The notes: a model not told the origin generated them from the sequence alone. A DNA stretch of 43,421 nucleotides from an uncultured Caulobacterales bacterium (GCA_903858185.1 CAIOHT010000011.1:1-43421), one strand, 5' to 3'. Positions 1 through 9,373 are shown, counted from the stretch's first letter. Translations and numbers: made by a program.

Positions 1-122
1 GCGACGGGGGCGGCGGCGGGGGCGGCGAAGGCGGCCGGCGCGGCGTTGAGCGCGGCGGCGAGACTGGCCACGACGGCGGTGCGGATGAGGGACAAGGCAG
101 GCTCCAGAACGATGAATCGCAT
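1..122 (-). CDS. N-terminus of an exported protein (partial)
   Basis: Reading leftwards, an open frame with an N-terminal signal sequence runs off the window edge. From the ATG at 122 the protein begins MRFIVLEPALSLIRTAVV and continues into an Ala-rich hydrophobic stretch and a Pro/Ala-rich region. A TTG at 95 in the same frame has a GGAG (102-105) six bases upstream and gives a neater signal peptide (MSLIRTAVVASLAAAL), so 95 may be the true start. Too little is present to name the protein. It is divergent from the sugar dehydrogenase gene, so 123-250 should hold two promoters, though no clear -35/-10 pair was recognised. Confidence 0.55.
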   Translation of the reverse strand, partial: MRFIVLEPALSLIRTAVVASLAAALNAAPAAFAAPAAAPV

Positions 123-250
123 GGACTATTTGTGTCGTGAGGGCCGAAGTGCAAGCGCAGGGACCCTGCGCTTCATCGTTGACAGCTTGCGGCGAGCATT
201 GCCGATCGGGCGCGGCGAGCCATACTGGTCCCAGAACAAGGAAACGTCCC

Positions 251-1555
251 ATGCTCCGACACTCAGCCGCCGCGCTCGCCGCCCTGACTCTCGCCGCTTG
301 CAACAGCGCCGCCGAGCTGCCCGCCGAGGCGACCTATGGCGCCTCGCCGACCCTGACCGCGCCCGACCCCGGCGGGCCGATCCCGACCATCAACCCGGCC
401 AAGGCGGTCGGCTGGCCGGCGGGCGGCAAGCCCACGGCACCGGCCGGCTTCACCGTGACACGCTTTGCCGAGGGGCTGGACCATCCACGCTGGATGCTGT
501 CGCTGCCCAACGGCGATGTGCTGGTGGCCGAGAGCAACAGTCCGCCGCGCGAGGAAAAGGGCCTGACCGCATGGGTCGCGAAGATGATGATGAAGCGGGC
601 CGGCGCCGGCGTACCCAGCGCCAATCGCATCACCCTGCTGCGCGACGCCGACGGCGACGGCGTGGCCGAGGTGAAGACCCCGCTGCTGAACGGCCTGAAC
701 TCGCCGTTCGGCATGGCCCTGGTCGGTGAGTGGCTCTATGTGGCCAATACGGACGCACTGCTGCGCTGGCGCTATGTGCCCGGCGGCCCGGCGCCCACGG
801 GTCCGGGCGAGAAGGTCGCCGACCTGCCGGCCGAGGCGCCCAACGGCCACTGGACCAAGGGCCTGCTGGCCAGCCCGGACGGCAGCAAGCTCTACATCTC
901 CGTGGGCTCGCACTCGAACCTGGCCGAGGGCGGCATCGAGAAGGAAAAGAACCGCGCCGGCATCCTGGAGCTCGACCTGGCCTCCGGCGCCCTGCGGCAG
1001 TTCGCCAGCGGTCTGCGCAATCCGGTCGGGATGGACTGGGAGCCGACGGGCGGGGCGCTGTGGACCGCGGTCAACGAGCGCGACATGCTCGGCCATGACC
1101 TGGTGCCCGACTATATGACCAGCGTGCAGGACGGCGGCTTCTACGGCTGGCCGTACAGCTACTTCGGCCAGAACGTCGACGTGCGGATGCAGCCGCAGCG
1201 GCCGGACCTGGTGGCGAAGGCGCTGAAGCCCGACTACGCGCTGGGGGCGCATACAGCGTCGCTGGGGCTGGCCTTCTATCCGGCCGGTGGATCGCTGGGC
1301 GAGGCGTACGCTGGCGGGGCCTTCATCGGGCAGCACGGTTCGTGGAACCGGAAGCCGGTCAGCGGCTACAAGGTGGTCTTCGTGCCCTTCGCCGCCGGCA
1401 AGCCCGCCGGCAAGGCCCAGGACTTCCTCACCGGCTTCCTCGACGCGAAGGGCCAGGCCCTGGGCCGGCCCGTCGGCGTGATCCCCGACAGCAAGGGCGC
1501 GCTGCTGGTGGCGGACGATGTGGGGAACATCGTGTGGCGGGTGGCGGCGAAATGA
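251..1555 (+). CDS. Sorbosone/glucose dehydrogenase-like beta-propeller lipoprotein
   Basis: 434 residues. The start is the ATG at 251 behind AAGGAA; an in-frame GTG further upstream lacks a ribosome site. The N-terminus is a lipoprotein signal with lipobox LAAC (Cys17), so the protein is probably anchored outside the cytoplasm. The body matches the sorbosone dehydrogenase/GSDH family, six-bladed propellers that usually oxidise sugars with PQQ: repeated blade motifs (PNGDVLVAES, DADGDGVAEV, SPDGSKLYISVGSHSN) and the family-typical GLRNPVGMDWEP followed by NERDMLGHD. Length fits the family. PQQ dependence and substrate cannot be read from sequence. It stands alone, followed by an inverted repeat pair. 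Confidence 0.85.
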   Translation: MLRHSAAALAALTLAACNSAAELPAEATYGASPTLTAPDPGGPIPTINPAKAVGWPAGGKPTAPAGFTVTRFAEGLDHPRWMLSLPNGDVLVAESNSPPREEKGLTAWVAKMMMKRAGAGVPSANRITLLRDADGDGVAEVKTPLLNGLNSPFGMALVGEWLYVANTDALLRWRYVPGGPAPTGPGEKVADLPAEAPNGHWTKGLLASPDGSKLYISVGSHSNLAEGGIEKEKNRAGILELDLASGALRQFASGLRNPVGMDWEPTGGALWTAVNERDMLGHDLVPDYMTSVQDGGFYGWPYSYFGQNVDVRMQPQRPDLVAKALKPDYALGAHTASLGLAFYPAGGSLGEAYAGGAFIGQHGSWNRKPVSGYKVVFVPFAAGKPAGKAQDFLTGFLDAKGQALGRPVGVIPDSKGALLVADDVGNIVWRVAAK

Positions 1556-1570
1556 TCTTCCCCTCGTAGA

Positions 1571-1605
1571 GGGGAGGGGGACCAGCCGAAGGCTGGTGGA
1601 GGGGG
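1571..1605. repeat. GC-rich palindromic repeat, left member of an inverted pair
   Basis: The unit reads GGGGAGGGGGACCA, then a short hairpin (AGCCGAAGGCT), then TGGTGGAGGGGG. Its inverted partner lies at 1665-1699 with the same outer blocks and a different inner hairpin. It is placed right after the dehydrogenase stop codon. REP-like by structure; function unknown, possibly termination. Confidence 0.6.
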
Positions 1606-1664
1606 CGGCGCAGAACGCCCCGGAAGAACCGGAATTCAGGATGGGGCCGCTCGCATTCGCGCTG

Positions 1665-1699
1665 CCCCTCCACCATGCTCCGCATGGTCCCCCTCCCCG
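1665..1699. repeat. GC-rich palindromic repeat, right member of an inverted pair
   Basis: Reverse complement of the 1571-1605 unit in its outer parts (CCCCTCCACCA ... TGGTCCCCCTCCCC), with inner hairpin TGCTCCGCA in place of AGCCGAAGGCT. About 60 bp separate the two. The variable hairpin inside conserved flanks is the pattern of REP/BIME elements. Confidence 0.6.
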
Positions 1700-1721
1700 C
1701 TTCGCGGAGAGGAATGCATAG

Positions 1722-1758
1722 AAAAAGGGCCGCCCACCTGTCCGGTGAGCGGCCCTTT
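1722..1758 (-). terminator. Rho-independent terminator of the thiolase gene
   Basis: Ten-base arms AAAGGGCCGC (1724-1733) and GCGGCCCTTT (1749-1758) form a strong stem with a 15-base loop. On the minus strand it is followed by a short T run. It lies 22 bp beyond the thiolase stop codon. Confidence 0.7.
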
Positions 1759-1779
1759 CGTCAGAGGGTCAGGGCGCGA

Positions 1780-2952
1780 TCAGAGCGCTTCGACGATCGT
1801 CACGTTGGCCAGGCCGCCGCCTTCGCACATGGTCTGGAGACCGTAGCGCTTGCCGGTGCGGCGCAGGTTGTGGACCAGGGTGGCCATCAGCTTGGCGCCG
1901 GAGCCGCCCAGCGGGTGGCCCAGCGCGATGGCGCCGCCCGAGATGTTCAGCTTGGCCGGGTCGGCGTCGTTGCCCTGCAGCCAGGCCAGCGGCACGGGCG
2001 CGAAGGCTTCATTGACCTCGTACAGGTCGATGTCGTTGATCGACATGCCGGCCTTCTTGAGGGCCTTCTGGGTGGCGAAGACGGGCTCTTCCAGCATGAT
2101 CACGGGGTCACCGGCGGTGACCGTCATGTGGTGGATGCGGGCCAGCGGCGCGACGCCGAGGCGCTTGAGGCCGGCTTCGTTGACGACCATGACGCCCGAG
2201 GCGCCGTCGCAGATCTGGCTGGAGGTGGCGGCCGTGACCGTGCCGCCCTCGACCAGCAGCTTCACGCCCTTGATGCCTTCGAGGCTGGCTTCAAAGCGGA
2301 TCCCCTCGTCGACGACGTGGGACTCGGTCTTGCCTTCGGCCGTGGTGATCTCGACCGGCACGATCTCGCCGTCGAAGTAGCCGCCCTTGGTGGCGGCGAT
2401 GGCCTTCATGTGGCTGCCGTAGGCCCACTCGTCGAGCTGGTCCTTGGTGAAGCCGTACTTCCTGGCGATCATCTCGGCGCCGGCGAACTGGCTGAACTGG
2501 ATGTTCGGATAGCGCTCCTGCATGTTCGGGCTCATGTAGTTGCCCATGCCGGCCTTCAGCGCGAGGATCGAGGGGCTGCCCATCGGCACGCGGCTCATGC
2601 TCTCGACGCCGGCGGCAATGACGCAGTCCATGGCGCCGGACATCACGGCCTGGGCCGCGAAGTGCAGCGACTGCTGCGAGGAGCCGCACTGGCGGTCGAC
2701 CGAGGTGGCGGGAACGCTTTCCGGGAAGCCGCTGGCCAGCACCGCGTTGCGGGCGATGTTGACCGCCTGCTCGCCGCCCTGGGAGACGCAGCCCATGATC
2801 ACGTCCTCGACGGTGGCCGGATCGGCGCCCGTGCGCGCGACGAGGGCCTTGAGGACTTCACCGGCCAGGTCGGCGGGGTGAACCCCGCTCAGACGGCCAC
2901 CCTTGCGGCCGCCCGCGGTGCGGCCGGCGGCGACGATATAGGCTTCACCCAT
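1780..2952 (-). CDS. Acetyl-CoA acetyltransferase (thiolase)
   Basis: 390 residues, full thiolase length. The nucleophile is Cys89 (SVDRQCGSS), the catalytic His346 sits in GGAIALGHPLGGSG, and Cys376 in TMCEGGG; NEAFAPV is also present. These match the positions of the classical degradative/biosynthetic thiolase triad (Cys89, His348, Cys378). It should cleave 3-ketoacyl-CoA or condense acetyl-CoA in the cytosol; chain-length preference is not visible. GGGAGA precedes the ATG. It is monocistronic, with its own terminator and a palindromic TTTACG-N4-CGTCAC just upstream that may be an operator. Confidence 0.95.
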   Translation of the reverse strand: MGEAYIVAAGRTAGGRKGGRLSGVHPADLAGEVLKALVARTGADPATVEDVIMGCVSQGGEQAVNIARNAVLASGFPESVPATSVDRQCGSSQQSLHFAAQAVMSGAMDCVIAAGVESMSRVPMGSPSILALKAGMGNYMSPNMQERYPNIQFSQFAGAEMIARKYGFTKDQLDEWAYGSHMKAIAATKGGYFDGEIVPVEITTAEGKTESHVVDEGIRFEASLEGIKGVKLLVEGGTVTAATSSQICDGASGVMVVNEAGLKRLGVAPLARIHHMTVTAGDPVIMLEEPVFATQKALKKAGMSINDIDLYEVNEAFAPVPLAWLQGNDADPAKLNISGGAIALGHPLGGSGAKLMATLVHNLRRTGKRYGLQTMCEGGGLANVTIVEAL

Positions 2953-2979
2953 GGGGTATCTCCCGGTTGGAAGGTTTCG

Positions 2980-2995
2980 TTTACGTACGCGTCAC
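2980..2995 (-). promoter_or_regulatory. Possible operator upstream of the thiolase gene
   Basis: TTTACGTACGCGTCAC is a partial palindrome of the form T-N-ACG-N4-CGT-N-A, 28-43 bp before the thiolase ATG. Acyl-CoA catabolic genes of proteobacteria are often controlled by TetR or MerR-type regulators (for example LiuR-like) with ACGT-centred palindromes. Assignment to any regulator is speculative. Confidence 0.3.
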
Positions 2996-3053
2996 TTAAG
3001 CCTTCGGATTGTCCGCGCCAAGTATGACCCAGCGTCAGGGGGTGTGACGATAC

Positions 3054-3581
3054 TCAGTCCGTATGCACCTTGCGGTACCCGCCGCGCAGATAGACCAGCG
3101 GCTCGTGGTCGGCGTCGTGGTGGACCTTGAGAATGCGGCCGATCAGGATGCGGTGGTCGCCCGCGTCGATGCTTTGCTCGGCGCGGCACTCGAAATTGGC
3201 CATGCAGCCGGGCAGGACCGGGGCCCCGGTGTGCCAGGTCTCCGGCGTGACGCCCTCGAACCGGTCGGCGCCGCGACGGGCGAACTGGGCGGCCAGGGCC
3301 TGCTGGTCGACATGCAGCACATTGACGACGAAGACGCCGCTGGCGTCGAGCGCCGGGAGGCAGCTGGCCTCGTTGCCGACGCAGATCAGCGCCAGTGGCG
3401 GGTCGAGCGAGACCGAGGCGAAGCTGTTGGCGGTGAACCCGACGGGGCGACCGTCGCGGTTCAGCGTGGTGACGATCGTCACGCCCGTCGTGAAACAGCC
3501 GAACGCGTCCCGCAGTGCGCGGGCGTCGGCAGCGGCTTCGCCGGTCAGATCAATCGTGCGGGGGCCTGTCATCCCGACCAT
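3054..3581 (-). CDS. Flavin reductase family protein (FMN-binding split barrel)
   Basis: 175 residues; an ATG at 3572 is an equally good start since neither has a clear ribosome site. The fold is indicated by CFTTGVTIVTTLNRDGRPVG, FTANSFASVSLDPPL and VNVLHVDQQALAAQF, hallmarks of HpaC/RutF-type NAD(P)H:flavin oxidoreductases that supply reduced FMN or FAD to a partner monooxygenase. No two-component monooxygenase is encoded nearby, so its partner is unknown. It follows the cupin-like gene by 33 bp on the same strand and may be the last gene of that operon. Confidence 0.85.
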   Translation of the reverse strand: MVGMTGPRTIDLTGEAAADARALRDAFGCFTTGVTIVTTLNRDGRPVGFTANSFASVSLDPPLALICVGNEASCLPALDASGVFVVNVLHVDQQALAAQFARRGADRFEGVTPETWHTGAPVLPGCMANFECRAEQSIDAGDHRILIGRILKVHHDADHEPLVYLRGGYRKVHTD

Positions 3582-3614
3582 TTGGAGCGATCGGCGCAGG
3601 TCGGCAAGGGCTGG

Positions 3615-4532
3615 TTATGCCGCGCGCTTCGTCAGACCCGGAACCTCGTGCTCCAGATTGAACGTTACCGGCAGCACGCGCTCGTTGGCCTTCTGCAGCT
3701 TCAACGCCTTGGCGGCGCGGGCGGCGGCGACCTTGGCCAGGCCGAGGGGCGAGAAGCCCGGCTGTATGGACGGGCTCGCGCCAAGCCGGCGACGCAGCAG
3801 GCCGTTGGCGTAGATCACGTTGGCCCGCATCAGGGCCGCCGGGGTCATGTACTCCATCGACAGGGAGACATTGAGCATCGGTCCGTTCTCGATCCGGTGC
3901 GGGGCGTTCTGCGGCCAGGTCAGCATGCGGCCGGGGGTCAGCTGGGTCTTCGCTGCGCCGGCGTCCCAGTCGGGATCGAAGGCGAACTGCTCGGCCGTCT
4001 CGCGCAGCACGATGGCCTCCAGCGCCTCGGGCCCGACATAGGGGTCGGCGACCGGGTAGGCCCAGACCGTCTTCATGCCGCGGATCTGCCAGAGCGACAC
4101 GAGCGGCACGTCCAGATGGTAGAAGACCTGGGCGTTGGGCGAGCTGATCAGCACGCCCAGGTCGCGCTTCATCGCGCGAAGGCCCTGGACCATCGCCTGC
4201 TTCTCGGTGAACACCTCGTCGGCGAGGGCGGCGTAGTCGGGCAGGTAGTCGTTGACCGCGCGCAGGTTCAGCCAGATGCGGCCCTCGCGCGCCATCCGCA
4301 GCAGGGTCTGGCCGGAGAGATTCCCGGCCACGCCGCGCCGCCAGGTGCGCCACTCGCGCGGGTCCTCGCCCATGGTGAAGACGCCGAGTTTGTCGCGCGG
4401 ATAACGGTCCAGCAGGTCGGCCAGGCCGTCGTCATCGAACATCGGCCGATTGTGCAGGTCATGGTCAAAGGTCAGCACCTCCTTGCCGAAGGCGTGGGCC
4501 TTGTCCGGAGTCCAGTCGCGGATGACGGTCAT
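3615..4532 (-). CDS. Cupin/JmjC-like protein
   Basis: 305 residues from the ATG at 4532, which overlaps the glycosyltransferase stop as ATGA (4529-4532), implying translational coupling. The middle contains VFYHLDVPLVSLWQIRGMKT and later LTWPQNAPHRIENG and NVSLSMEYMTP. This is the layout of cupin-8/JmjC-like proteins: His139-x-Asp141 and His212 would be the iron ligands of a 2-oxoglutarate-dependent oxygenase. Enzyme activity is inferred; some members are only annotated as jumonji-like proteins. Coupling to a GT2 gene suggests a role in glycan modification. Confidence 0.7.
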   Translation of the reverse strand: MTVIRDWTPDKAHAFGKEVLTFDHDLHNRPMFDDDGLADLLDRYPRDKLGVFTMGEDPREWRTWRRGVAGNLSGQTLLRMAREGRIWLNLRAVNDYLPDYAALADEVFTEKQAMVQGLRAMKRDLGVLISSPNAQVFYHLDVPLVSLWQIRGMKTVWAYPVADPYVGPEALEAIVLRETAEQFAFDPDWDAGAAKTQLTPGRMLTWPQNAPHRIENGPMLNVSLSMEYMTPAALMRANVIYANGLLRRRLGASPSIQPGFSPLGLAKVAAARAAKALKLQKANERVLPVTFNLEHEVPGLTKRAA

Positions 4533-5452
4533 GCGCTGCGTCCGTAGAAATTGATCTTGAAGGGGCCGAACCAGAAGGTCTTGCCGAGGCCGCGGGCCGC
4601 GCGGTCCAGGGCCTGGGCGCGATCGGGCGCGCCGATCAGCCATTTGACGGCCGCAACCGCGCCGAAGACAGCCGCCTGGCCCAGGCCGATCACCATCCAG
4701 CGCGCGACGCCGGGCCAGTCGGGCGGGGTCGATGAGGCGCAGTGCTCGCTGGGCCCCTGACCGTAGGCGAAGGCGCGCAGGAGGGTGTAGCGCAGCGTCA
4801 GCCGGTCCGGGATCGGATCCTCCCAGACCCAGGCGTCCGGCGCCCAGACAAAGGTTGCCCCCGCCGCCTGCATCGTGCCGAACAGCAGATCGTCCTCGCC
4901 GCCGATGCTGTTGCGGCCGACGTCGAACGGCTGGTCCGGATTGGGCAGGGCCGCGCGGCGCAGCAGACTGTCGCCGCAGCCGAAATAGCCCGGCATCGGT
5001 CCGGCGTCGGCCGGTCCCTCGCGGGAAAAGAAGCGTTCGAGATAGTCGCGGTGGAGGCTAACCGTCTCCGGCGCCCGGGCGCGGACCGGTCCAAAGACCA
5101 CGTCGCCCTGATAGCGCTCCATCGCGTCCAGCAGCGCCGCGAGCCAGCCGGCCGGCGCCTCCTGGTCGTCGTCGAGGAAGGCAATCAGCTCGCCCCGGGC
5201 CCGGCGCAGTGCGCCGTTGCGGACGTTCGCGACGCCGGCCTTGGGGACGTGAACATAGCGCACCGGGAATGGCGCGCTCTTCGCTGCGGCCTCGACCGCG
5301 GGCCTGGCGCTGGATTGCTGGTCATTGTCGGCGACGATCAGTTCGAGCCGGGCGGGATCCACGCCGGTCTGGGCGAGCACCGAGCGCAGGGCGACGGCCA
5401 GGCCCGCCGGCCGGCGCTGGGTCGGGATGACGATGGAGATCGTCGCGCTCAT
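4529..5452 (-). CDS. Family 2 glycosyltransferase
   Basis: 307 residues. The N-terminus ISIVIPTQRRPAGLAVALRS, AFLDDDQEAP (Asp94-96, nucleotide-sugar/metal binding) and GGEDDLLF (Glu186-Asp187-Asp188, catalytic base region) are typical GT-A fold GT2 motifs. A hydrophobic stretch around residues 252-272 could be a membrane anchor. It transfers a sugar from an activated donor; donor and acceptor are unknown. Upstream lies an acyltransferase-like gene (5 bp gap) and downstream a cupin-like gene (4 bp overlap), so the three are very likely one operon. Confidence 0.9.
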   Translation of the reverse strand: MSATISIVIPTQRRPAGLAVALRSVLAQTGVDPARLELIVADNDQQSSARPAVEAAAKSAPFPVRYVHVPKAGVANVRNGALRRARGELIAFLDDDQEAPAGWLAALLDAMERYQGDVVFGPVRARAPETVSLHRDYLERFFSREGPADAGPMPGYFGCGDSLLRRAALPNPDQPFDVGRNSIGGEDDLLFGTMQAAGATFVWAPDAWVWEDPIPDRLTLRYTLLRAFAYGQGPSEHCASSTPPDWPGVARWMVIGLGQAAVFGAVAAVKWLIGAPDRAQALDRAARGLGKTFWFGPFKINFYGRSA

Positions 5453-5457
5453 CGAGC

Positions 5458-6615
5458 CTATTCGCCCTCCATCGTCGCCAGGCGGCGGCGCGGCTGGGCC
5501 GCGACCGCCTCGACGAATCCGCGCACGCGGCCGGCGGTCGACAGTTCGGTCACCGCGATGGCGTCCAGACGGCGGCGCAGACTGGCGACCATGCCGTCAC
5601 GGCGGGCGCCGGCCAGGGTCCAGACCCGCTCGCGCCCCCCCGCCAGGACTCCGGCGGGGGTCGACGCGGCCGCCGTGCCCTCGCCGACCCGCTGTGTCGG
5701 GGCGGCGTAGTGTCGCTTGTAATGGTCATGGCTCGGACCGAGGTCATAGGTCGTCAGACCCAGACCCGGCATGGCGGCGATGGCCTTCATCAGAAAGGTC
5801 TGGCCTGGCGAGTATTCGCCCAGAGCCGGGTTCGTCGAGGCCACCCAGGGGTGATACCAGCCGTTCTGCGCCACGCCGAAATGGCCGGCGGCGATGGTGT
5901 CGCCCGCCCACATCGTCAGGGTAATGCCCCGCAGCGGTCCACGCGCGGTGGCGAAGTTCGCCAGCAGGTCGCGCGTCCAGTCCGGCCGCAGAAAGTCGGC
6001 GACGCCCGTGCGGATCAGCTGCTCGCGCTTCCAGTCCATGATCTGCTCGTAGACCGCGGGATCATCGCTGGCCTCGATCCGCACCGGACCAACCTCTCGT
6101 TCCAGCTTGCTGTCGAGACGGCGCCAGTTCTTGAAGCGTTTGGGCGAAGCGGCGCGCAGGCCTTCGAGATAGTCCGTCGGCGCGGCCGTCAGGGTCACCG
6201 CATAGCCGTACGCCTCGCCCGCAGTGGCCTCGGCGAAGACCCCGTAGGGATCGACCAGACCGGTGAAGCGCCAGGCGCTGAGCCCGGCCAGACCCAGGAC
6301 GCGGTCGGCGGTGAGGTCGGCGTGCGGCCCGGCGATCAGGCCGTGATAGTCCGCCAGCGGCGCGCCGAGCGGCCGGGCCATGCCACCCGGACGCCGGTGA
6401 TGAGGCAGGAAGCCGACGATGGCCGTATCGTCGCGATAGACCGTCACCCGGGCGTCGTCCCGCACCACGCCGACGGCGATTGAAAAGTCCGGCCCCAGCA
6501 GCGGATTGCCGAACGCGGGCTCGGCGACGACCAGCGCCGACCAGGCCGACACCTCGTCGAGGGTCAGGGCGGCGGGGTGGACTGTGCGGGCACTCAACAT
6601 CGCGGGGCGGCTCAC
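5458..6615 (-). CDS. GNAT/FemAB-type acyltransferase (BioF2/CelD-like)
   Basis: 385 residues from a GTG at 6615; an ATG at 6600 is an alternative and neither has a convincing ribosome site. The C-terminal half has the BioF2-like acetyltransferase pattern: KRFKNWRRLDSKLEREVG, DWKREQLIRTG, IAAGHFGV, YHPWVASTNPALGEYSPGQ and TYDLGPSHDHYKRHY. This domain occurs in proteins of exopolysaccharide and cellulose biosynthesis (CelD family) and in FemAB-like transferases. As first gene of the cluster with a glycosyltransferase and a cupin-like protein, it probably acylates or aminoacylates a cell-surface glycan. Confidence 0.75.
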   Translation of the reverse strand: MSRPAMLSARTVHPAALTLDEVSAWSALVVAEPAFGNPLLGPDFSIAVGVVRDDARVTVYRDDTAIVGFLPHHRRPGGMARPLGAPLADYHGLIAGPHADLTADRVLGLAGLSAWRFTGLVDPYGVFAEATAGEAYGYAVTLTAAPTDYLEGLRAASPKRFKNWRRLDSKLEREVGPVRIEASDDPAVYEQIMDWKREQLIRTGVADFLRPDWTRDLLANFATARGPLRGITLTMWAGDTIAAGHFGVAQNGWYHPWVASTNPALGEYSPGQTFLMKAIAAMPGLGLTTYDLGPSHDHYKRHYAAPTQRVGEGTAAASTPAGVLAGGRERVWTLAGARRDGMVASLRRRLDAIAVTELSTAGRVRGFVEAVAAQPRRRLATMEGE

Positions 6616-6680
6616 TTTGGGGACAAACCCTGTCCCTGTCAGGGATTCTCACCCCTGCCCAAGCAAGTACCGGGCCGGAC

Positions 6681-7178
6681 TTAACGGCTGAATACGGACG
6701 CGAGGATTTGCTCGAGCCAGCGGGCGTCGACCGCGTCAAAGGCGGCCGGCTGGTCGGAATCGACGTCGAAGACCGCAATCAGGTCGCCGTCAGGGCCGAA
6801 CACCGGGACCACCACCTCACTCTGCGAGCGGCCGTCGCAGGCGATGTGCCCTGGAAAGGCGTGGACATCGGGAACAAGCTGGGTCTGGCCGGTGGCCGCC
6901 GCCGCGCCGCAGACGCCGCGGCCGAAGGCGATGCGCAGGCAGCCGAGCGTGCCCTGGTAGGGCCCGACGACCAGCTCGCCCGGCTTGTCCGGATCGACGA
7001 CATAGAAGCCGGTCCAGAAGTAGTGGTCGAAACTGGCCGCCAGCATCGAGGCGACTGTGGCCATCCGCGCGGTGCGGTTGGGCTCTCCGTCCAGCACGGC
7101 GGCGATCTCGGCGGCCACCTCGGCGTAGCGGGCCTCGCGGTCGGCGGACAGGGTCAGGTCGTTGAAAGCTTCGGCCAT
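6681..7178 (-). CDS. msrC: Free methionine-(R)-sulfoxide reductase (GAF domain)
   Basis: 165 residues forming one GAF domain. The three cysteines of the fRMsr family are present as Cys80 (GTLGCLRI), Cys90 (GRGVCGAA) and Cys114 (HIACDGRSQSE). Their spacing of 10 and 24 residues equals that of Escherichia coli Cys84, Cys94 and Cys118. The enzyme reduces free L-methionine-R-sulfoxide in the cytosol using thioredoxin. It is transcribed alone or ahead of the acyltransferase gene 65 bp downstream. No ribosome site is obvious before the ATG. Confidence 0.9.
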   Translation of the reverse strand: MAEAFNDLTLSADREARYAEVAAEIAAVLDGEPNRTARMATVASMLAASFDHYFWTGFYVVDPDKPGELVVGPYQGTLGCLRIAFGRGVCGAAAATGQTQLVPDVHAFPGHIACDGRSQSEVVVPVFGPDGDLIAVFDVDSDQPAAFDAVDARWLEQILASVFSR

Positions 7179-7230
7179 GGGGGCGGATATAGGCGATTGG
7201 CGTCGGCGATCCCAGAGCCGGATAGCAGAA

Positions 7231-7257
7231 GGGGCCCGCTCGATCTGAGCGGACCCC
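7231..7257 (-). terminator. Probable terminator hairpin after the SDR-thiolase operon
   Basis: GGGGCCCGCTC and GAGCGGACCCC pair with one mismatch across a five-base loop, about 50 bp past the thiolase stop codon. The T run on the minus strand is weak. Confidence 0.5.
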
Positions 7258-7308
7258 CTCCGTCCCGGCTTAGCCGGTTCGCCTCCCCCGAGGGGGAGGA
7301 TTTCAGCC

Positions 7309-8547
7309 TTACATGCGCTCGATGATGATCGCAGGAGCCATGCCGCCGGCGGCGCACATGGTGATCAGGCCGTAGCGCTTGCCGGTCCGCTCCAGCTCAT
7401 CGACCATCGTGCCGATGAGGATCGAGCCGGTGGCGCCGATCGGGTGGCCCAGCGCCATCGCGCCGCCGTTGACGTTGACCTTGGTGCGGTCGAGCTTCAG
7501 GTCGCGGATGAACTTCTCGGCCACGACCGCGAAGGCTTCGTTGATTTCCCACAGGTCGATGTCGTCGACCGTCAGGCCGGCCTTGGCCAGAACCTTGCGG
7601 GCCGCCGGGACCGGGGCGTTGAGCATCAGCGTCGGGCTGTCACCCATGTTGGCCATGGCCACCACGCGGGCGCGCGGCGTCATGCCGTTGGCCTTGGCGT
7701 AGGCGGGCGAGGTCAGCAGCAGGGCCGCCGAACCGTCCACGACGCCCGAGCTGTTGCCGGCGTGGTGGAAGAACTTCATGTCCAGGTCCGGATAGACCGC
7801 CGTGATCAGCTTGCGGAAGGTCGTGCCGTTGGCGTCGAGCGGAACATCGGCCAGGGCCTCGAACGAGGGCTTCAGGGCCGCGAGGCCTTCGGCGGTCGTC
7901 TGGGGACGCGGGAACTCCTCGTGGTCGAGGGCCAGCGTGCCGTCTTCCTTGTAGACCGGGATCAGGCTCTTGGCGAAACGGTTCTCGGCGATGGCGACGG
8001 CGGCGCGCTGCTGGCTGACCAGGGCCAGGGCGTCGAGCGCCTCGCGGCTGATGCCTTCCAGGGTGGCGATGGAGTCGGCGCAGATGCCCTGGTGCGACTG
8101 GGGATGCCTGGCGCGCAGGCGCAGGTTGCCCTGGTCCATGGTCACCGGGCCGTCTTCCGGCGAGCGGCGGTTGGGCATCGACATCATTTCACAGCCACCG
8201 GCCACGACCATGTCGGACATGCCGGCCATGATCGTCGAGGCGGCGAAGTTCACCGTGGTGATGCCCGAGCCGCAGAAGCGGTCGAGGGTCACGCCGCTGG
8301 ACTTGATGTCATAGCCGGCGTCGAGCGCCGACATGCGGCCCAGATCGCCAGCCGCCGGACCGCGCTGGGAGCTGGTGCCCCAGATCACGTCGTCGACTTC
8401 GGCGGTGTTGATCTTGTTGCGCTCGGCCAGGGCCTTGAGCACCGCGGCGCCCAGCTGCTGCGGGTGCATCTCGGACAGGGCGCCCTTGCCGTACTTGCCG
8501 ATGCCCCGCGGGGTGCGGACGGCGTCGATGATCCAGGCTTCACTCAT
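7309..8547 (-). CDS. Acetyl-CoA C-acyltransferase (second thiolase)
   Basis: 412 residues. Catalytic Cys92 (LDRFCGSG), [11 protein letters not shown], His368 in [15 protein letters not shown] and Cys398 in TMCAAGGM define a thiolase. It is only distantly like the thiolase at 1780-2952, so not a recent duplicate. The SDR gene ends 43 bp upstream on the same strand, so both probably form an operon catalysing the last two steps of beta-oxidation: 3-hydroxyacyl-CoA oxidation, then thiolysis. AAGGAA precedes the ATG. Confidence 0.95.
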   Translation of the reverse strand: MSEAWIIDAVRTPRGIGKYGKGALSEMHPQQLGAAVLKALAERNKINTAEVDDVIWGTSSQRGPAAGDLGRMSALDAGYDIKSSGVTLDRFCGSGITTVNFAASTIMAGMSDMVVAGGCEMMSMPNRRSPEDGPVTMDQGNLRLRARHPQSHQGICADSIATLEGISREALDALALVSQQRAAVAIAENRFAKSLIPVYKEDGTLALDHEEFPRPQTTAEGLAALKPSFEALADVPLDANGTTFRKLITAVYPDLDMKFFHHAGNSSGVVDGSAALLLTSPAYAKANGMTPRARVVAMANMGDSPTLMLNAPVPAARKVLAKAGLTVDDIDLWEINEAFAVVAEKFIRDLKLDRTKVNVNGGAMALGHPIGATGSILIGTMVDELERTGKRYGLITMCAAGGMAPAIIIERM

Positions 8548-8590
8548 GGTCGTGTTCCTTCGGAGGGGATGGGTTTGAAAGCGTCGAAAG

Positions 8591-9373
<783 letters not shown>

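Noticed and set aside
1675-3027. Plus-strand open frame opposite the thiolase gene
   Set aside because: Antisense shadow of a thiolase with complete catalytic residues.
6614-6650. GGGACAAACCCTGTCCC-like inverted repeat before the acyltransferase gene
   Set aside because: Short, overlaps the uncertain start codon and resembles no other site in the window; not strong enough to call an operator.
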